A stretch of 64,000 nt of DNA, from the NCBI RefSeq assembly GCF_002723455.1, contig NZ_PDUS01000001.1:68991-132990 (forward strand), given 5' to 3'. This document shows positions 18,071 to 26,161 of this stretch, in pieces (positions within the stretch are counted from its first letter, which is position 1; each line of letters begins with the position of its first letter). Both the position numbers and the translations under genes were made by a program. Source of the stretch: Pseudoalteromonas sp. 3D05 (lineage in GTDB: Bacteria > Pseudomonadota > Gammaproteobacteria > Enterobacterales > Alteromonadaceae). The notes beneath the pieces were generated by a model. The model made no database searches and had not been told where the DNA came from. It saw only the letters and a list, made by a program, of their open reading frames with translations.

Positions 18071-18642
18071 TTTTAAATTCCATAGTTAAAGTTTTTTAGC
18101 CTGCATAATTATGCGAGGCCATGTTTACTTCACTACTTTTGAATAAATCACGTGGCAAGGCTTATAAATGACGTCAAAATTAAACACACTCAAGAAAAAT
18201 TTACTACAACAACTAAAAACCATTCTTTAACACCAGTTTTGAAGCGAAACCATACTATAAAACATTCATTTTTATGAGATTAGGTATGTTTTGACAGCAT
18301 GTGAAAATCAGTGTTTTTTTACTAGGTACACCTCAAAATCAATTAACATTTTTGCAACAACTGCGTAACTCAATGATTTATATAAATAATAAAAACCCTA
18401 AAAAAAGATGATACAAGTCCCTTAATTAAACCAATACAGTGATTAATCTGTTAATACTGGTTTGTAAGTAAGCAGTTAATTACTTACCCCTACCAGGATT
18501 AACCAAGGCTTTACTTATTTTTGAATCTGTTTAGTTACAGCGTTTGAAATCACAAAAACTTATTCGGCAAGGCATGCCGAAAATCATATTAATCATCAGA
18601 GTTCTGGCGATGATTTAAATAATTATAAGTTAAGGAAAAATC
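18071..18642. promoter_or_regulatory. Long upstream region of the curlin gene
   Basis: A 572-bp AT-rich stretch with no gene, between the divergent subtilase and curlin genes. It holds the 32-bp motif shared with the csgD upstream region (18435-18466) and, next to it, an 8-bp inverted repeat GTAAGTAA / TTACTTAC (18464-18487). Long regulatory regions are usual for curli operons. I see nothing else definite in it. Confidence 0.6.
18435..18466 (+). promoter_or_regulatory. Motif shared by the curlin and csgD upstream regions (curlin copy)
   Basis: The sequence starts TACAGTGATTAATCTGT and ends ACTGGTTTGTA. It aligns with 24441-24471 at roughly 27 of 32 positions with small gaps. The two places are the upstream regions of the curlin operon and of csgD, so a common regulator, possibly CsgD itself, is a reasonable inference. 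Confidence 0.5.
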
Positions 18643-20157
18643 ATGACGTTAAAAAAATCCCTAATAACATGTGCGATCACTTTAGCACTGTCTACCACCT
18701 TTGCAGCTAACGCAAACATCGATAATAAAAAACAATCAAGCTCTGTACTTGTAAGTCAAGTTTCAACCACTGCAACAGGTAACTCCCTAGCCATTGAGCA
18801 AACATCATTACAAGGGTTAGGTAATGATGTTCTGGTGAGTCAACAAGGTGATGGGTTAAGTGCAACTGTCACTGTTAATGGAGATGGAAACAACACGGAA
18901 ATTGATCAAAAACAAAATCAAAACCTGTCTATATCAAACACAAGTGGGGACAACAATGCATTACAACTTAGTCAAGATGGCGAGTGGAATGGCGCAATAA
19001 CTGAGATTACTGGCGATGAAAACTCGGCGACTATCGAGCAAAATGGTGCAGGATTTTTTGGCATCAATAATGAAGTAATTAATACTTTGCAAGGAGATGC
19101 AAATACGATTGAAGTAGTGCAACAGGATGGTGGCCACTGGTTTTATAATTTTGATCTACAAGGTAACAGCAATACAATCTCATCCTCGCAAGCAGGCCTT
19201 TTAAACGAAGCAACGCTCAATGCAATCAGTGGCGATGAAAACACTATTGAAGTAACACAAAACGGGTTATTCAATGCGCTTACTGTTTCAGAGCTATCGG
19301 GTAATGAGAACGAGCTAGTTATTGACCAAGAAGGCAACTTCAATGGCACAACAGTAGAGTCTATCCGTGGCGATGAAAACACGCTCGAAGTTGAGCAAGC
19401 AGGTGACTCAAATACAGTTACAATCGCAACAATTGAAGGCAATGGCAATACGCTAGAAGTTGATCAAGAAGGAAATAATAACGCCTTCTCTTCAGAGCTG
19501 TTTAGCGGCAATAACAACGAACTTTCTGTGACTCAAATACAAGACAATAACCAAGTGTCCGGTGATGTAGTTGGTGACGATAATGAGCTAACTGTAATGC
19601 AAAATGGCACCAGCAACGAAACATATTTAGGTGTTATTGGTGCTAATAATGAGTTTTTAAGTAACCAGATTGGTAATGAAAATAGCGCCCATATTGCTAA
19701 TTTTAACGGTGAGAATAATGACGTAAACCTAGTACAAGCCGGCGATATGAATACCGCTTTAATACAGTCGTCATATCCTGATACATCACTTACCTCAAAT
19801 CAAAATGATATTAGTTTTAATCAATCAGGCAATGAAAACGAAGCCGTTATTACCTTCTCAAGCGTAGTTGATAGCAACAATAATTCGGTAGATTTTGTTC
19901 AAGATGGCAGCCTAAATGCGATTGATTTGATGATGGAAGGCAGTAATCATTCGATTGATATTTCTCAGCAAGGTGATATGAACATGGTTGCTGGTATCGG
20001 CGGCGGTGCGTTTGTGGTTGCTGGGGATAGTGTAAACCTGGCGGTATCACAAGTTGGTAACGGTAACTTGGTAGAGGGTTATATAACAGGTTCAAACAGC
20101 TCTGTCGTGATCACCCAAGTTGGTGATTACAACACTGCTACGGTTACTCAAGAGTAA
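18643..20157 (+). CDS. Large curlin-repeat amyloid subunit
   Basis: A 504-residue secreted protein with signal peptide (about 1-24, ending FAANA). The rest is about 20 curlin-type repeats of 20-23 residues built on the pattern GDxNxxxVxQxGxxN (for example GDENTIEVTQNGLFN, GDENTLEVEQAGDSN, GNGNTLEVDQEGNNN). This is the curli fibre subunit class (CsgA/CsgB), secreted by CsgG and folding into amyloid outside the cell. It is more than three times the length of E. coli CsgA (about 150 residues) and strongly acidic. No separate CsgA/CsgB pair exists here, so it may act as both nucleator and fibre. It heads the csgEFG operon. Confidence 0.88.
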   Translation: MTLKKSLITCAITLALSTTFAANANIDNKKQSSSVLVSQVSTTATGNSLAIEQTSLQGLGNDVLVSQQGDGLSATVTVNGDGNNTEIDQKQNQNLSISNTSGDNNALQLSQDGEWNGAITEITGDENSATIEQNGAGFFGINNEVINTLQGDANTIEVVQQDGGHWFYNFDLQGNSNTISSSQAGLLNEATLNAISGDENTIEVTQNGLFNALTVSELSGNENELVIDQEGNFNGTTVESIRGDENTLEVEQAGDSNTVTIATIEGNGNTLEVDQEGNNNAFSSELFSGNNNELSVTQIQDNNQVSGDVVGDDNELTVMQNGTSNETYLGVIGANNEFLSNQIGNENSAHIANFNGENNDVNLVQAGDMNTALIQSSYPDTSLTSNQNDISFNQSGNENEAVITFSSVVDSNNNSVDFVQDGSLNAIDLMMEGSNHSIDISQQGDMNMVAGIGGGAFVVAGDSVNLAVSQVGNGNLVEGYITGSNSSVVITQVGDYNTATVTQE

Positions 20158-20199
20158 GGAGACTGGGGGCATGCTAAATGTGTGCCCTCACTTAGCAAC

Positions 20200-20598
20200 A
20201 TGACTGTTAAATCTTTTCTACTGTTACTCAGCACACTGTGGTTTTTAACTTTTAGTTATAACTCAAAAGGTAGCGAGCATTTAGAACTTGACGGACTCGT
20301 GCTCGACCGCAGTATTAGTCGCTTTGGACATCAATTTTATTTTGAGTTTTCGAACCTTTGGCGCGATTTACCAACTACGGCCGGGTTTAACATTGAAATA
20401 AAAGAAACAGTTCTACCACGTGCCGGCACCCAACTCACATTATTGATGAATAACCAAATAGTGTACATCACTTATTTAGGTCGACGTCTAGAGCCTCTAA
20501 ATGAGCGTGTTGAGCAGGCTCTTTATAGTGTCATGGATGCAATGGCACGTTCAAATTTACATAAAGCATCACCCGATATGGCAAAAAATGGATGGTAA
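20200..20598 (+). CDS. csgE: Curli secretion factor CsgE
   Basis: About 132 residues with a signal peptide (KSFLLLLSTLWFLTFSYN). The core matches CsgE: DGLVLDRSISRFGHQFYFEF, then IKETVLPRAGTQLTLLMNN and VYITYLGRR. CsgE is the periplasmic cap of the CsgG pore that guides curlin subunits. The start is uncertain: ATG at 20200 gives the signal peptide directly, a GTG at 20182 adds six residues, and neither has a good ribosome site. It lies 42 bp after the curlin gene in the same direction. Confidence 0.88.
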   Translation: MTVKSFLLLLSTLWFLTFSYNSKGSEHLELDGLVLDRSISRFGHQFYFEFSNLWRDLPTTAGFNIEIKETVLPRAGTQLTLLMNNQIVYITYLGRRLEPLNERVEQALYSVMDAMARSNLHKASPDMAKNGW

Positions 20599-20599
20599 A

Positions 20600-21028
20600 A
20601 TGACTCCCCACTCTATGAAATACTTAACAACAATTATAATTACGTTTTTCTCGTTTACATCATCAGCAACAGAGCTAGTTTATACTCCAATAAATCCAAG
20701 TTTTGGTGGTAGCCCCCTTAACGCGAACATGCTTTTAAATAAAGCACAATCACAAAACAAACACAAAGCCCCCATTATCGAACAAAGTTACGCAGAAAAA
20801 TTTCAAGACTCTTTAGAGCGAACATATTTAAACCGTATGGTTAGAGAGATCACAGACATCGCTTTTGGCGAAGAAATTGATGAGAGCATTTTTAATCAAG
20901 ACTCCATATTTTTAAGCGGTGATTATGAAATACAAGTGATCACCAGCACTGTAGACTCAATCACAGTACGCATTACCAATACGACTGACGGTAGCATTGT
21001 CGTCATCGAAGTACCGAGGTTTAGTTAA
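20600..21028 (+). CDS. csgF: Curli assembly factor CsgF
   Basis: About 142 residues. After a signal peptide (TIIITFFSFTSSA) the mature start TELVYTPINPSFGGSPLN is the conserved CsgF N-terminus that docks in the CsgG pore. CsgF anchors the nucleator at the cell surface. The ATG at 20600 is one base after the csgE stop; an ATG at 20615 is possible and would also leave a full signal peptide. The csgG ATG follows its stop codon without a gap, so the three genes are tightly coupled. Confidence 0.9.
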   Translation: MTPHSMKYLTTIIITFFSFTSSATELVYTPINPSFGGSPLNANMLLNKAQSQNKHKAPIIEQSYAEKFQDSLERTYLNRMVREITDIAFGEEIDESIFNQDSIFLSGDYEIQVITSTVDSITVRITNTTDGSIVVIEVPRFS

Positions 21029-21802
21029 ATGAAATATATATTCATCGTCATGTTAGTTTTGAGTATAAGTGCATGTAGTAATATGGGCAATTTGATCCCA
21101 CCAAGCCAACAACACGCAACAAGTTTAGTACCATCAGAAACATTTAAATCATTACAGCAACTACCAATGCCTGCGGGCAGTATTGCTGTATCTGTTTATT
21201 CATTTAGAGACCAAACAGGTCAGTATAAACCGCAAGGGAATGTTAGTTCATTTTCAACTGCGGTTACCCAAGGGGCTAACTCTATATTAATGCAAGCATT
21301 GCATGAATCAGATTGGTTTTTACCTGTTGAACGTGAAGGGCTGCAAAATATCTTAACTGAGAGAAAAATAATTCGCGCATCGCAAGCTGACCAAGCTAAC
21401 GCCATTGAGTTGCCGCCTTTAACAACCGCTAAAATTATCTTAGAGGGCGGTATTATCAGCTACGACACCAATGTCAAAACCGGTGGTTTTGGTATGGAAT
21501 ACTTTGGTATTGGTGCGTCAGAGCTGTATCGTGAAGATGCAATCTCGATTTATTTACGTGCCGTTGATGTTCGTACCGGCCAGGTGCTGCTCTCTGTTGC
21601 TACCAGTAAAAAAGTGCTCAGCCAAGAAATGCGAGCAGGCTTTTTTCGTTATGTAAGCTACAAACGCTTGGCTGAAGCCGAAGCAGGTTTTAGTGATAAC
21701 GAACCAATGAGTATTTGCGTAACACAAGCAATTGAAAAAGCCCTTAGTGACTTGGTTATCAAAGGCATCGACAAAGGCATATGGGCAACCAAACGAGGTT
21801 AA
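21029..21802 (+). CDS. csgG: Curli secretion pore lipoprotein CsgG
   Basis: A 257-residue outer-membrane lipoprotein. The lipobox LSISAC puts the lipidated Cys at residue 16. The conserved core includes IAVSVYSFRDQTGQYKP, LNILTERK-like QNILTERKIIRASQ and GGIISYDTNVKTGGFGMEYF, the usual CsgG features. It forms the nonameric channel through which curlin passes. AGG lies nine bases before its ATG. It ends the operon; an 86-bp inverted-repeat structure follows. Confidence 0.94.
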   Translation: MKYIFIVMLVLSISACSNMGNLIPPSQQHATSLVPSETFKSLQQLPMPAGSIAVSVYSFRDQTGQYKPQGNVSSFSTAVTQGANSILMQALHESDWFLPVEREGLQNILTERKIIRASQADQANAIELPPLTTAKIILEGGIISYDTNVKTGGFGMEYFGIGASELYREDAISIYLRAVDVRTGQVLLSVATSKKVLSQEMRAGFFRYVSYKRLAEAEAGFSDNEPMSICVTQAIEKALSDLVIKGIDKGIWATKRG

Positions 21803-21809
21803 TCCCCAG

Positions 21810-21895
21810 TACAGCCTTAGTAATAACCTAAGCTCTCTCATTCCCCTTGATTAGAGAGTTCAGATCAAAGAATTAAACCTGTTACTAAGGCTGTA
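21810..21895. repeat. 86-bp inverted-repeat structure after csgG
   Basis: Perfect 14-bp arms TACAGCCTTAGTAA (21810-21823) and TTACTAAGGCTGTA (21882-21895) enclose 58 bases, which themselves contain CTCTCT..AGAGAG. It may be a terminator-like structure at the end of the curli operon or a very small mobile repeat. It has no T tract. Confidence 0.7.
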
Positions 21896-21939
21896 TACTT
21901 CTGTGTGCACCAATTAACTGCTTTTACAAAGGAAAGTAT

Positions 21940-22582
21940 ATGCCATCAGTCCAAATTGCTCGATATATCATTAGTTTTATCTGGTTATACCCAAACCACC
22001 TCAAGATGCGAGTTTCAGTTGGAATTAAAAGCGATTTAGGCAAGGCATTGATTGCAAGTAATAGTGGTTCTATTGTTAAAATCAATAACGCAGTATAAAT
22101 CGCTTTTAAACCAACCCCTTGGGCGCTTCACAGGCACTTACTCTCATCGTTGTTCCTTCTTAAAAGGGAATGCCATTCTTGCAAAGTAACGCCTTGATAT
22201 TAAGCCCCTGTGAAACGCTGAATTCTGTATCTTGAGGTGGTTTGGGTATATATCACGGCCTATTCCCAAAGTTAGTTCATATTGCCCCACTTGAAAAGCT
22301 GATGACGGCAAGCCTTGGCTTCTCAGAATCACTGTCTTACCTAATCACTAAATCGGCGGGGGTGGGTGAGGTTATCTTTGCCTTGTAAATTACCAATCAA
22401 AAGTAATCATTGTTTTAAATATCATGGCATTGATTGGCTTATTACTCTTTGTTGTTGCGCTACAACCACAACTTTTAATTGAAGCATTTAATCCAGTAAC
22501 AACTAACTTGCCAATTATTGGCCTAAGCTTAGTGCTATTAAATAACCTAAAGACTCAGCCCAATAGCGAACTTGCAAAATAA
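21940..22582 (+). pseudogene. DoxX-like membrane protein gene, split by a MITE and frameshifted
   Basis: A ribosome site (AAAGGAAAG) and ATG at 21940 begin a protein reading PSVQIARYIISFIWL, which stops at an inserted element (21988-22248). After the element the same protein continues as YHGLFPKLVHIAPLEKLMTA and onward to GVGEVIFAL, then meets TAA at 22386. One base out of frame it resumes as NYQSKVIIVLNIMALIGLLL and runs to LAK and a stop at 22580-22582. The rebuilt product is a small four-helix DoxX-like protein of about 125 residues (motifs WLYHGLFPKL and LIEAFNPVTTNLP). It therefore carries two independent lesions. Confidence 0.9.
21988..22248 (+). repeat. MITE-like element, family 2, inside the DoxX-like gene
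   Basis: A 261-bp non-coding element. Terminal inverted repeats start TACCCAAACCACCTCAAGAT on the left and match GTATCTTGAGGTGGTTTGGGTA on the right over about 20 bp, flanked by TA on both sides. Removing the element and one TA restores TGG TTA TAT CAC GGC (WLYHG) in the host gene. Two hairpins fill it: TTAAAAGCGATTTA / TAAATCGCTTTTAA, and TTCACAGG / CCTGTGAA. The first has the same internal-loop motif as the family 1 elements. Confidence 0.9.
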
Positions 22583-22588
22583 CCGCTG

Positions 22589-22960
22589 TTAGTAGTTATT
22601 ACCAACAGCAATACATAACCCTGCAATGCAGAAAAAGAATAACCAAGACAAGTGTTTACCTCGTGTAAACGTCAGCGACATAATGCCACTTAGGATAAAC
22701 ACTACAGCAATAACATGCAGAATATCGATGCTGTAATTACCGCTGGGGTACAGTATAAAGTAGATGATCGCTGCAAAGCCCCACCACGCAATAGTAGTTA
22801 AGTGCCAAGCAAACCGTAATACACGCTTTGTAAACCAATCACTGCCAAGTAATTTTGGTAAATTGTCGCGCTTAAATAAGCGGATCAAGATATACCGTTC
22901 ACCCAAGTATGAGTGAACTATTCCGCAAAATACTAATAAAAGTGCTGCAGCCTCTAACAT
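22589..22960 (-). CDS. Small integral membrane protein of unknown function
   Basis: A 123-residue protein with four predicted helices: about 2-18, 48-70 (LTTIAWWGFAAIIYFILYP), 79-97 and 103-118. HSYLGERYILIRLFKR after the first helix is a distinctive basic loop. I do not recognise a function. It lies 45 bp upstream of (and in the same direction as) nothing essential: its neighbours are the dead DoxX-like gene and a HIT-family gene on the same strand. Confidence 0.7.
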   Translation of the reverse strand: MLEAAALLLVFCGIVHSYLGERYILIRLFKRDNLPKLLGSDWFTKRVLRFAWHLTTIAWWGFAAIIYFILYPSGNYSIDILHVIAVVFILSGIMSLTFTRGKHLSWLFFFCIAGLCIAVGNNY

Positions 22961-23004
22961 GGTGCTCCCTAAGTCAGGTCAAAATAGTCTCATCATTTAA
23001 AACG

Positions 23005-23466
23005 TCACGCGTGCGCTCTTAATACCTCAGCTAAAGCGGCAAGATCACTATCGTCCGCTCTCTCGCAGTCATGAGATGATAAATACCCTTGATACTTTTC
23101 TATAAAAGGCCCAAACGTCGGCTCTATATGATGAAAGTCAGACCCATTACCCGTACCATGCATTGGTGATAACTTACTATGCAAATGATCAATTTCGAAT
23201 CCCTCTAAAAACATCCCGGTTCGCCCTACTCCATCCAATGCAGAGTCTAAAATAAGCGCTACTTTTTTGGTTGCGACTATCAATTTTTCAAGTACTTGAT
23301 CCGATTGTGCAAAGGCATAACTTGAATGGTGCTGCTTAGGAATGACCACCGTTGCCCCTTTGGTATTTGGGTAAATAGTTAAAAAAGCCAAATGTTCATT
23401 ATCTTCCCACACTTTATGGCAAGGCTCATTTCCCGCAACAATATCGCAAAATATGCACTGTTCCAT
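23005..23466 (-). CDS. HIT-family hydrolase, variant triad
   Basis: A 153-residue histidine-triad protein. The start CIFCDIVAGNEPCHKVWEDN and VVIPKQHHSS are typical of the family, which hydrolyses nucleoside phosphoramidates or dinucleoside polyphosphates. The active-site stretch reads DHLHSKLSPMHG, so the third His of the usual HxHxH is Lys; this occurs in a known subgroup that keeps a later His. The Cys pair at 4 and 7 could bind zinc. It lies between csgD and a small membrane protein, all on the reverse strand, with no clear functional link to curli. Confidence 0.82.
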   Translation of the reverse strand: MEQCIFCDIVAGNEPCHKVWEDNEHLAFLTIYPNTKGATVVIPKQHHSSYAFAQSDQVLEKLIVATKKVALILDSALDGVGRTGMFLEGFEIDHLHSKLSPMHGTGNGSDFHHIEPTFGPFIEKYQGYLSSHDCERADDSDLAALAEVLRAHA

Positions 23467-23511
23467 TATTAACCCTTATTATTCATAATTGATATGAGTA
23501 TATAACCCTAT

Positions 23512-24192
23512 TTAGTTATGCAAAGGTAATCTCACAGCCATATAACGCTGCGCCCAATTAGCAAGTTCAATACGATTACGTGAGCTGGTTTTTTTAAATG
23601 CACTATACAAGTGCGTTTTCACCGTGTGATCACTGATATTTAATCGATCGGCAATATCATGATTACTAGCGCCTTGGGCGAGTAAGTGTATTACTGATTT
23701 TTCACGCTTAGTTAAATTAACTAGTTGCCCGTGTGTACTATCGATATTGAGGGTAGTTGACTGTTCACTATTCGTAACCATAGCGAGAATTTCATTGAAG
23801 GTAGATGAAATAATTTTGCGGCTAAACCACAACTCATCATTTATTATGCGAACTAACCCTTTAAATACATTTTCAGGCGCGTCATGTTCATAAAAAACAC
23901 CTTTAAAATTATTAAGTAATAAGTTTTTTTCACAGGTTACATCAGGGTTAGCGTTAAAAACAATAACAGGGCGCAATTTCGCTAGCATAATTAAATCGGC
24001 GGGCACCAAATCTTGCCAGTTACTTCCCATACTATCGATTAAGTACAAATCAAACTCAGACCGTTGCGCCACAGGCGGCAAATTATTATCCATTTTCACT
24101 TTGCCAAAAAACGCCTCTAGAATCTTAATTAAGTAAGCATAATTGTGGGTTTTTGCGGTTGCTTTTACATATACAGAATTTGGTTTCATCAT
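23512..24192 (-). CDS. csgD: CsgD-like LuxR-family regulator of curli
   Basis: About 226 residues. An N-terminal receiver-like domain (about 10-130) lacks an obvious phosphorylation site, as in CsgD. The C-terminal LuxR helix-turn-helix (about 158-215) reads LTKREKSVIHLLAQGASNHD and ISDHTVKTHLYSAFKKTSSRN, very close to E. coli CsgD. The ATG at 24192 (or 24189) is chosen because AAGGAAG lies in front of it; an upstream ATG at 24252 has no such site. It is separated from the curlin-csgEFG operon by three genes, unlike the adjacent divergent arrangement in enterics. Confidence 0.87.
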   Translation of the reverse strand: MMKPNSVYVKATAKTHNYAYLIKILEAFFGKVKMDNNLPPVAQRSEFDLYLIDSMGSNWQDLVPADLIMLAKLRPVIVFNANPDVTCEKNLLLNNFKGVFYEHDAPENVFKGLVRIINDELWFSRKIISSTFNEILAMVTNSEQSTTLNIDSTHGQLVNLTKREKSVIHLLAQGASNHDIADRLNISDHTVKTHLYSAFKKTSSRNRIELANWAQRYMAVRLPLHN

Positions 24193-24655
24193 GCCATTTC
24201 TTCCTTGAAATATTTTATTCACAATACCCAATTTAAATACAACATTCAACATATATAAAAGTTTAATTGACTGATATATATATACATTATCAAATTTAGC
24301 TGTCTAGATGTTTAAAGTACTTTAACTTTCAATTATCATCTTTAATTATTACAAAAAAAACAAAATTAATACTTATAAACTAATAATTAATAATGTTTTT
24401 TTAGCCACCTTCAAATTTTGGGGTGTCGAAATAATACTATTACAGTGGTTAATTGTATTAAACGGTTTGTACCTGAACGAGCAAATAAGTAAAGAACAGC
24501 ACTTAAACGCTTTTCATCTCTATAAAATAGTTGCAAAATTTATTTAAGATTAATGACCCAACTTCAGCGTTTTATAGAAAATAACGCTATATACAAGCCT
24601 AACCCATTAAATCGCCAAAGAACTATCAAAATTCAACTTTGAAAAGTAAAATCTC
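24193..24655. promoter_or_regulatory. AT-rich csgD upstream region
   Basis: A 463-bp gap between csgD and the end of the trehalase gene, both on the reverse strand, so only csgD can be served from it. It holds runs of A and T (24280-24400) and the motif at 24441-24471 shared with the curlin upstream region. No gene is visible. Confidence 0.6.
24441..24471 (+). promoter_or_regulatory. Motif shared by the curlin and csgD upstream regions (csgD copy)
   Basis: Starts TACAGTGGTTAATTGTATT and ends AACGGTTTGTA, aligning with 18435-18466. It lies about 250 bp upstream of the csgD start and in the opposite orientation relative to its gene compared with the curlin copy. Confidence 0.5.
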
Positions 24656-26161
24656 CTAAGGCTTTTTTAATAACTGATAAAAACGCGATGTCACGCCATT
24701 AGTCCACCCGAACCCTTGTTGGACTGTGTATTCCCCTCCCCCGGCGCGGTTATTTACATTACACACGTCGTATTTTTCAAGTAAACAACCATCCTTAGAG
24801 AACCCTACTTCAATGGTACTTAACCAACGCGTCATAATTTCCGTCGCATCGTCATCAAAACTGTATTGCTGCAATCCTTTTACAGCAAACCACTGTAATG
24901 GTGCCCAACCATTAGGGCTATCCCACTGTTGAGCGGTCTCATTGAGCGTAGTCACTAACCCACCCACCTTTAAAAAATCGGACATAATCGTTGCTTTTAC
25001 CTGTTGTGCTTGTTGGATACTGGCGCACTTAACAAATAACGGCACTACGCCCGCGAGCGATAAAACAGGTGATTGGCAGTTTTTTTGAAAATTATAATCA
25101 ACATAAAAACCTAATTCTTCATCATACAAATATTGATTAATAGCCTCTAAACGCTGAGCTGCGTGTTGTTCATATTGCTGTTGCTTTTCATTGTAATCTA
25201 ATAGCTGACAGTAATGACCCAGTAAATGTTCAAGATTGTACAATAAGCTATTAAGATCAACAGGGATGATAGCAGTGGTTTGTATACTGCTTAGTGAGTC
25301 AGAATCAGCCAGCCAACGGCTACTAAAATCCCAACCAGATTCGCACGCAGCCCTAATATTTTGATAATACTGCGCCCTTTGCGACTGTGGTAAAACGGCT
25401 GCATCCTCTAAATCCTCACGTAATGATTCAGGCCTTGGACTTGCAACGTCATCCCAATAGCGATTTAAACGTGCGCCGCACTTCATCTGTACTATGCGCC
25501 TATGAGCGGATATCTGCTTTGATAACAGATCACTGCCAGACATCCAAAATGCATATTCTTCTTCAAGTGCTTCAACACAGCGGGCTAACCATTTAACATC
25601 AGCTTTATGGCAATACTTATCGCGCCACAGTAAATCAACCATTAATGCCATCACTGGGGGCTGCGAACGAGAGCTGTAATACAGTCTATTTCCATTAGGA
25701 ATACACCCATTACGGGTCTGTAAATCAATAAAGTTAGATAACATTGCTTCAATGCTGTCTAAGTCATTAATGTCTTGTAAACCCAGAGACGTAAAATAAC
25801 TGTCCCAATAATAGATTTCTTGAAACCGACCACCTGGCACAATATAGCTGTGCTTAAGTGGTAGCAAAGAGCTGCTTTTCACTTCATCAGCAGGACGATG
25901 TAATTTAGGCCATAATTGAGCAATATACGTTTTCGCATTGTGGCTTTGTAATACATCTAACGCAATATCGGTTGATTCAAGCGTAAAGTGCTGTGTAACA
26001 AACTCTGTTAGCTGCTGTTTACTCAACGGCCGGATTTGTAAATAGTGATCGCAAGCTGCTTGCCAACTTTGCTTCGCAATTGCATCGGCAAATGTTTTGC
26101 TATCATCAAATATTGCGGCTAACTGTACATCTAAAAACAATTGGCTCTGTAAAAAATTCAT
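24656..26161 (-). CDS. treF: Cytoplasmic trehalase (GH37)
   Basis: About 501 residues. GH37 signatures are clear: VPGGRFQEIYYWDSYFTSLG, IPNGNRLYYSSRSQPPVMAL, ASPRPESLREDL, QWDSPNGWAPLQWF and the C-terminal GGGEYTVQQGFGWTNGV. It hydrolyses trehalose to two glucose. No signal peptide is present, so trehalose must be imported intact. The ATG at 26161 shares one base with the TGA stop of the transporter gene, indicating translational coupling; an in-frame ATG at 26236 lies inside the transporter gene and is not preferred. The symbol follows the cytoplasmic E. coli enzyme. Confidence 0.93.
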   Translation of the reverse strand: MNFLQSQLFLDVQLAAIFDDSKTFADAIAKQSWQAACDHYLQIRPLSKQQLTEFVTQHFTLESTDIALDVLQSHNAKTYIAQLWPKLHRPADEVKSSSLLPLKHSYIVPGGRFQEIYYWDSYFTSLGLQDINDLDSIEAMLSNFIDLQTRNGCIPNGNRLYYSSRSQPPVMALMVDLLWRDKYCHKADVKWLARCVEALEEEYAFWMSGSDLLSKQISAHRRIVQMKCGARLNRYWDDVASPRPESLREDLEDAAVLPQSQRAQYYQNIRAACESGWDFSSRWLADSDSLSSIQTTAIIPVDLNSLLYNLEHLLGHYCQLLDYNEKQQQYEQHAAQRLEAINQYLYDEELGFYVDYNFQKNCQSPVLSLAGVVPLFVKCASIQQAQQVKATIMSDFLKVGGLVTTLNETAQQWDSPNGWAPLQWFAVKGLQQYSFDDDATEIMTRWLSTIEVGFSKDGCLLEKYDVCNVNNRAGGGEYTVQQGFGWTNGVTSRFYQLLKKP

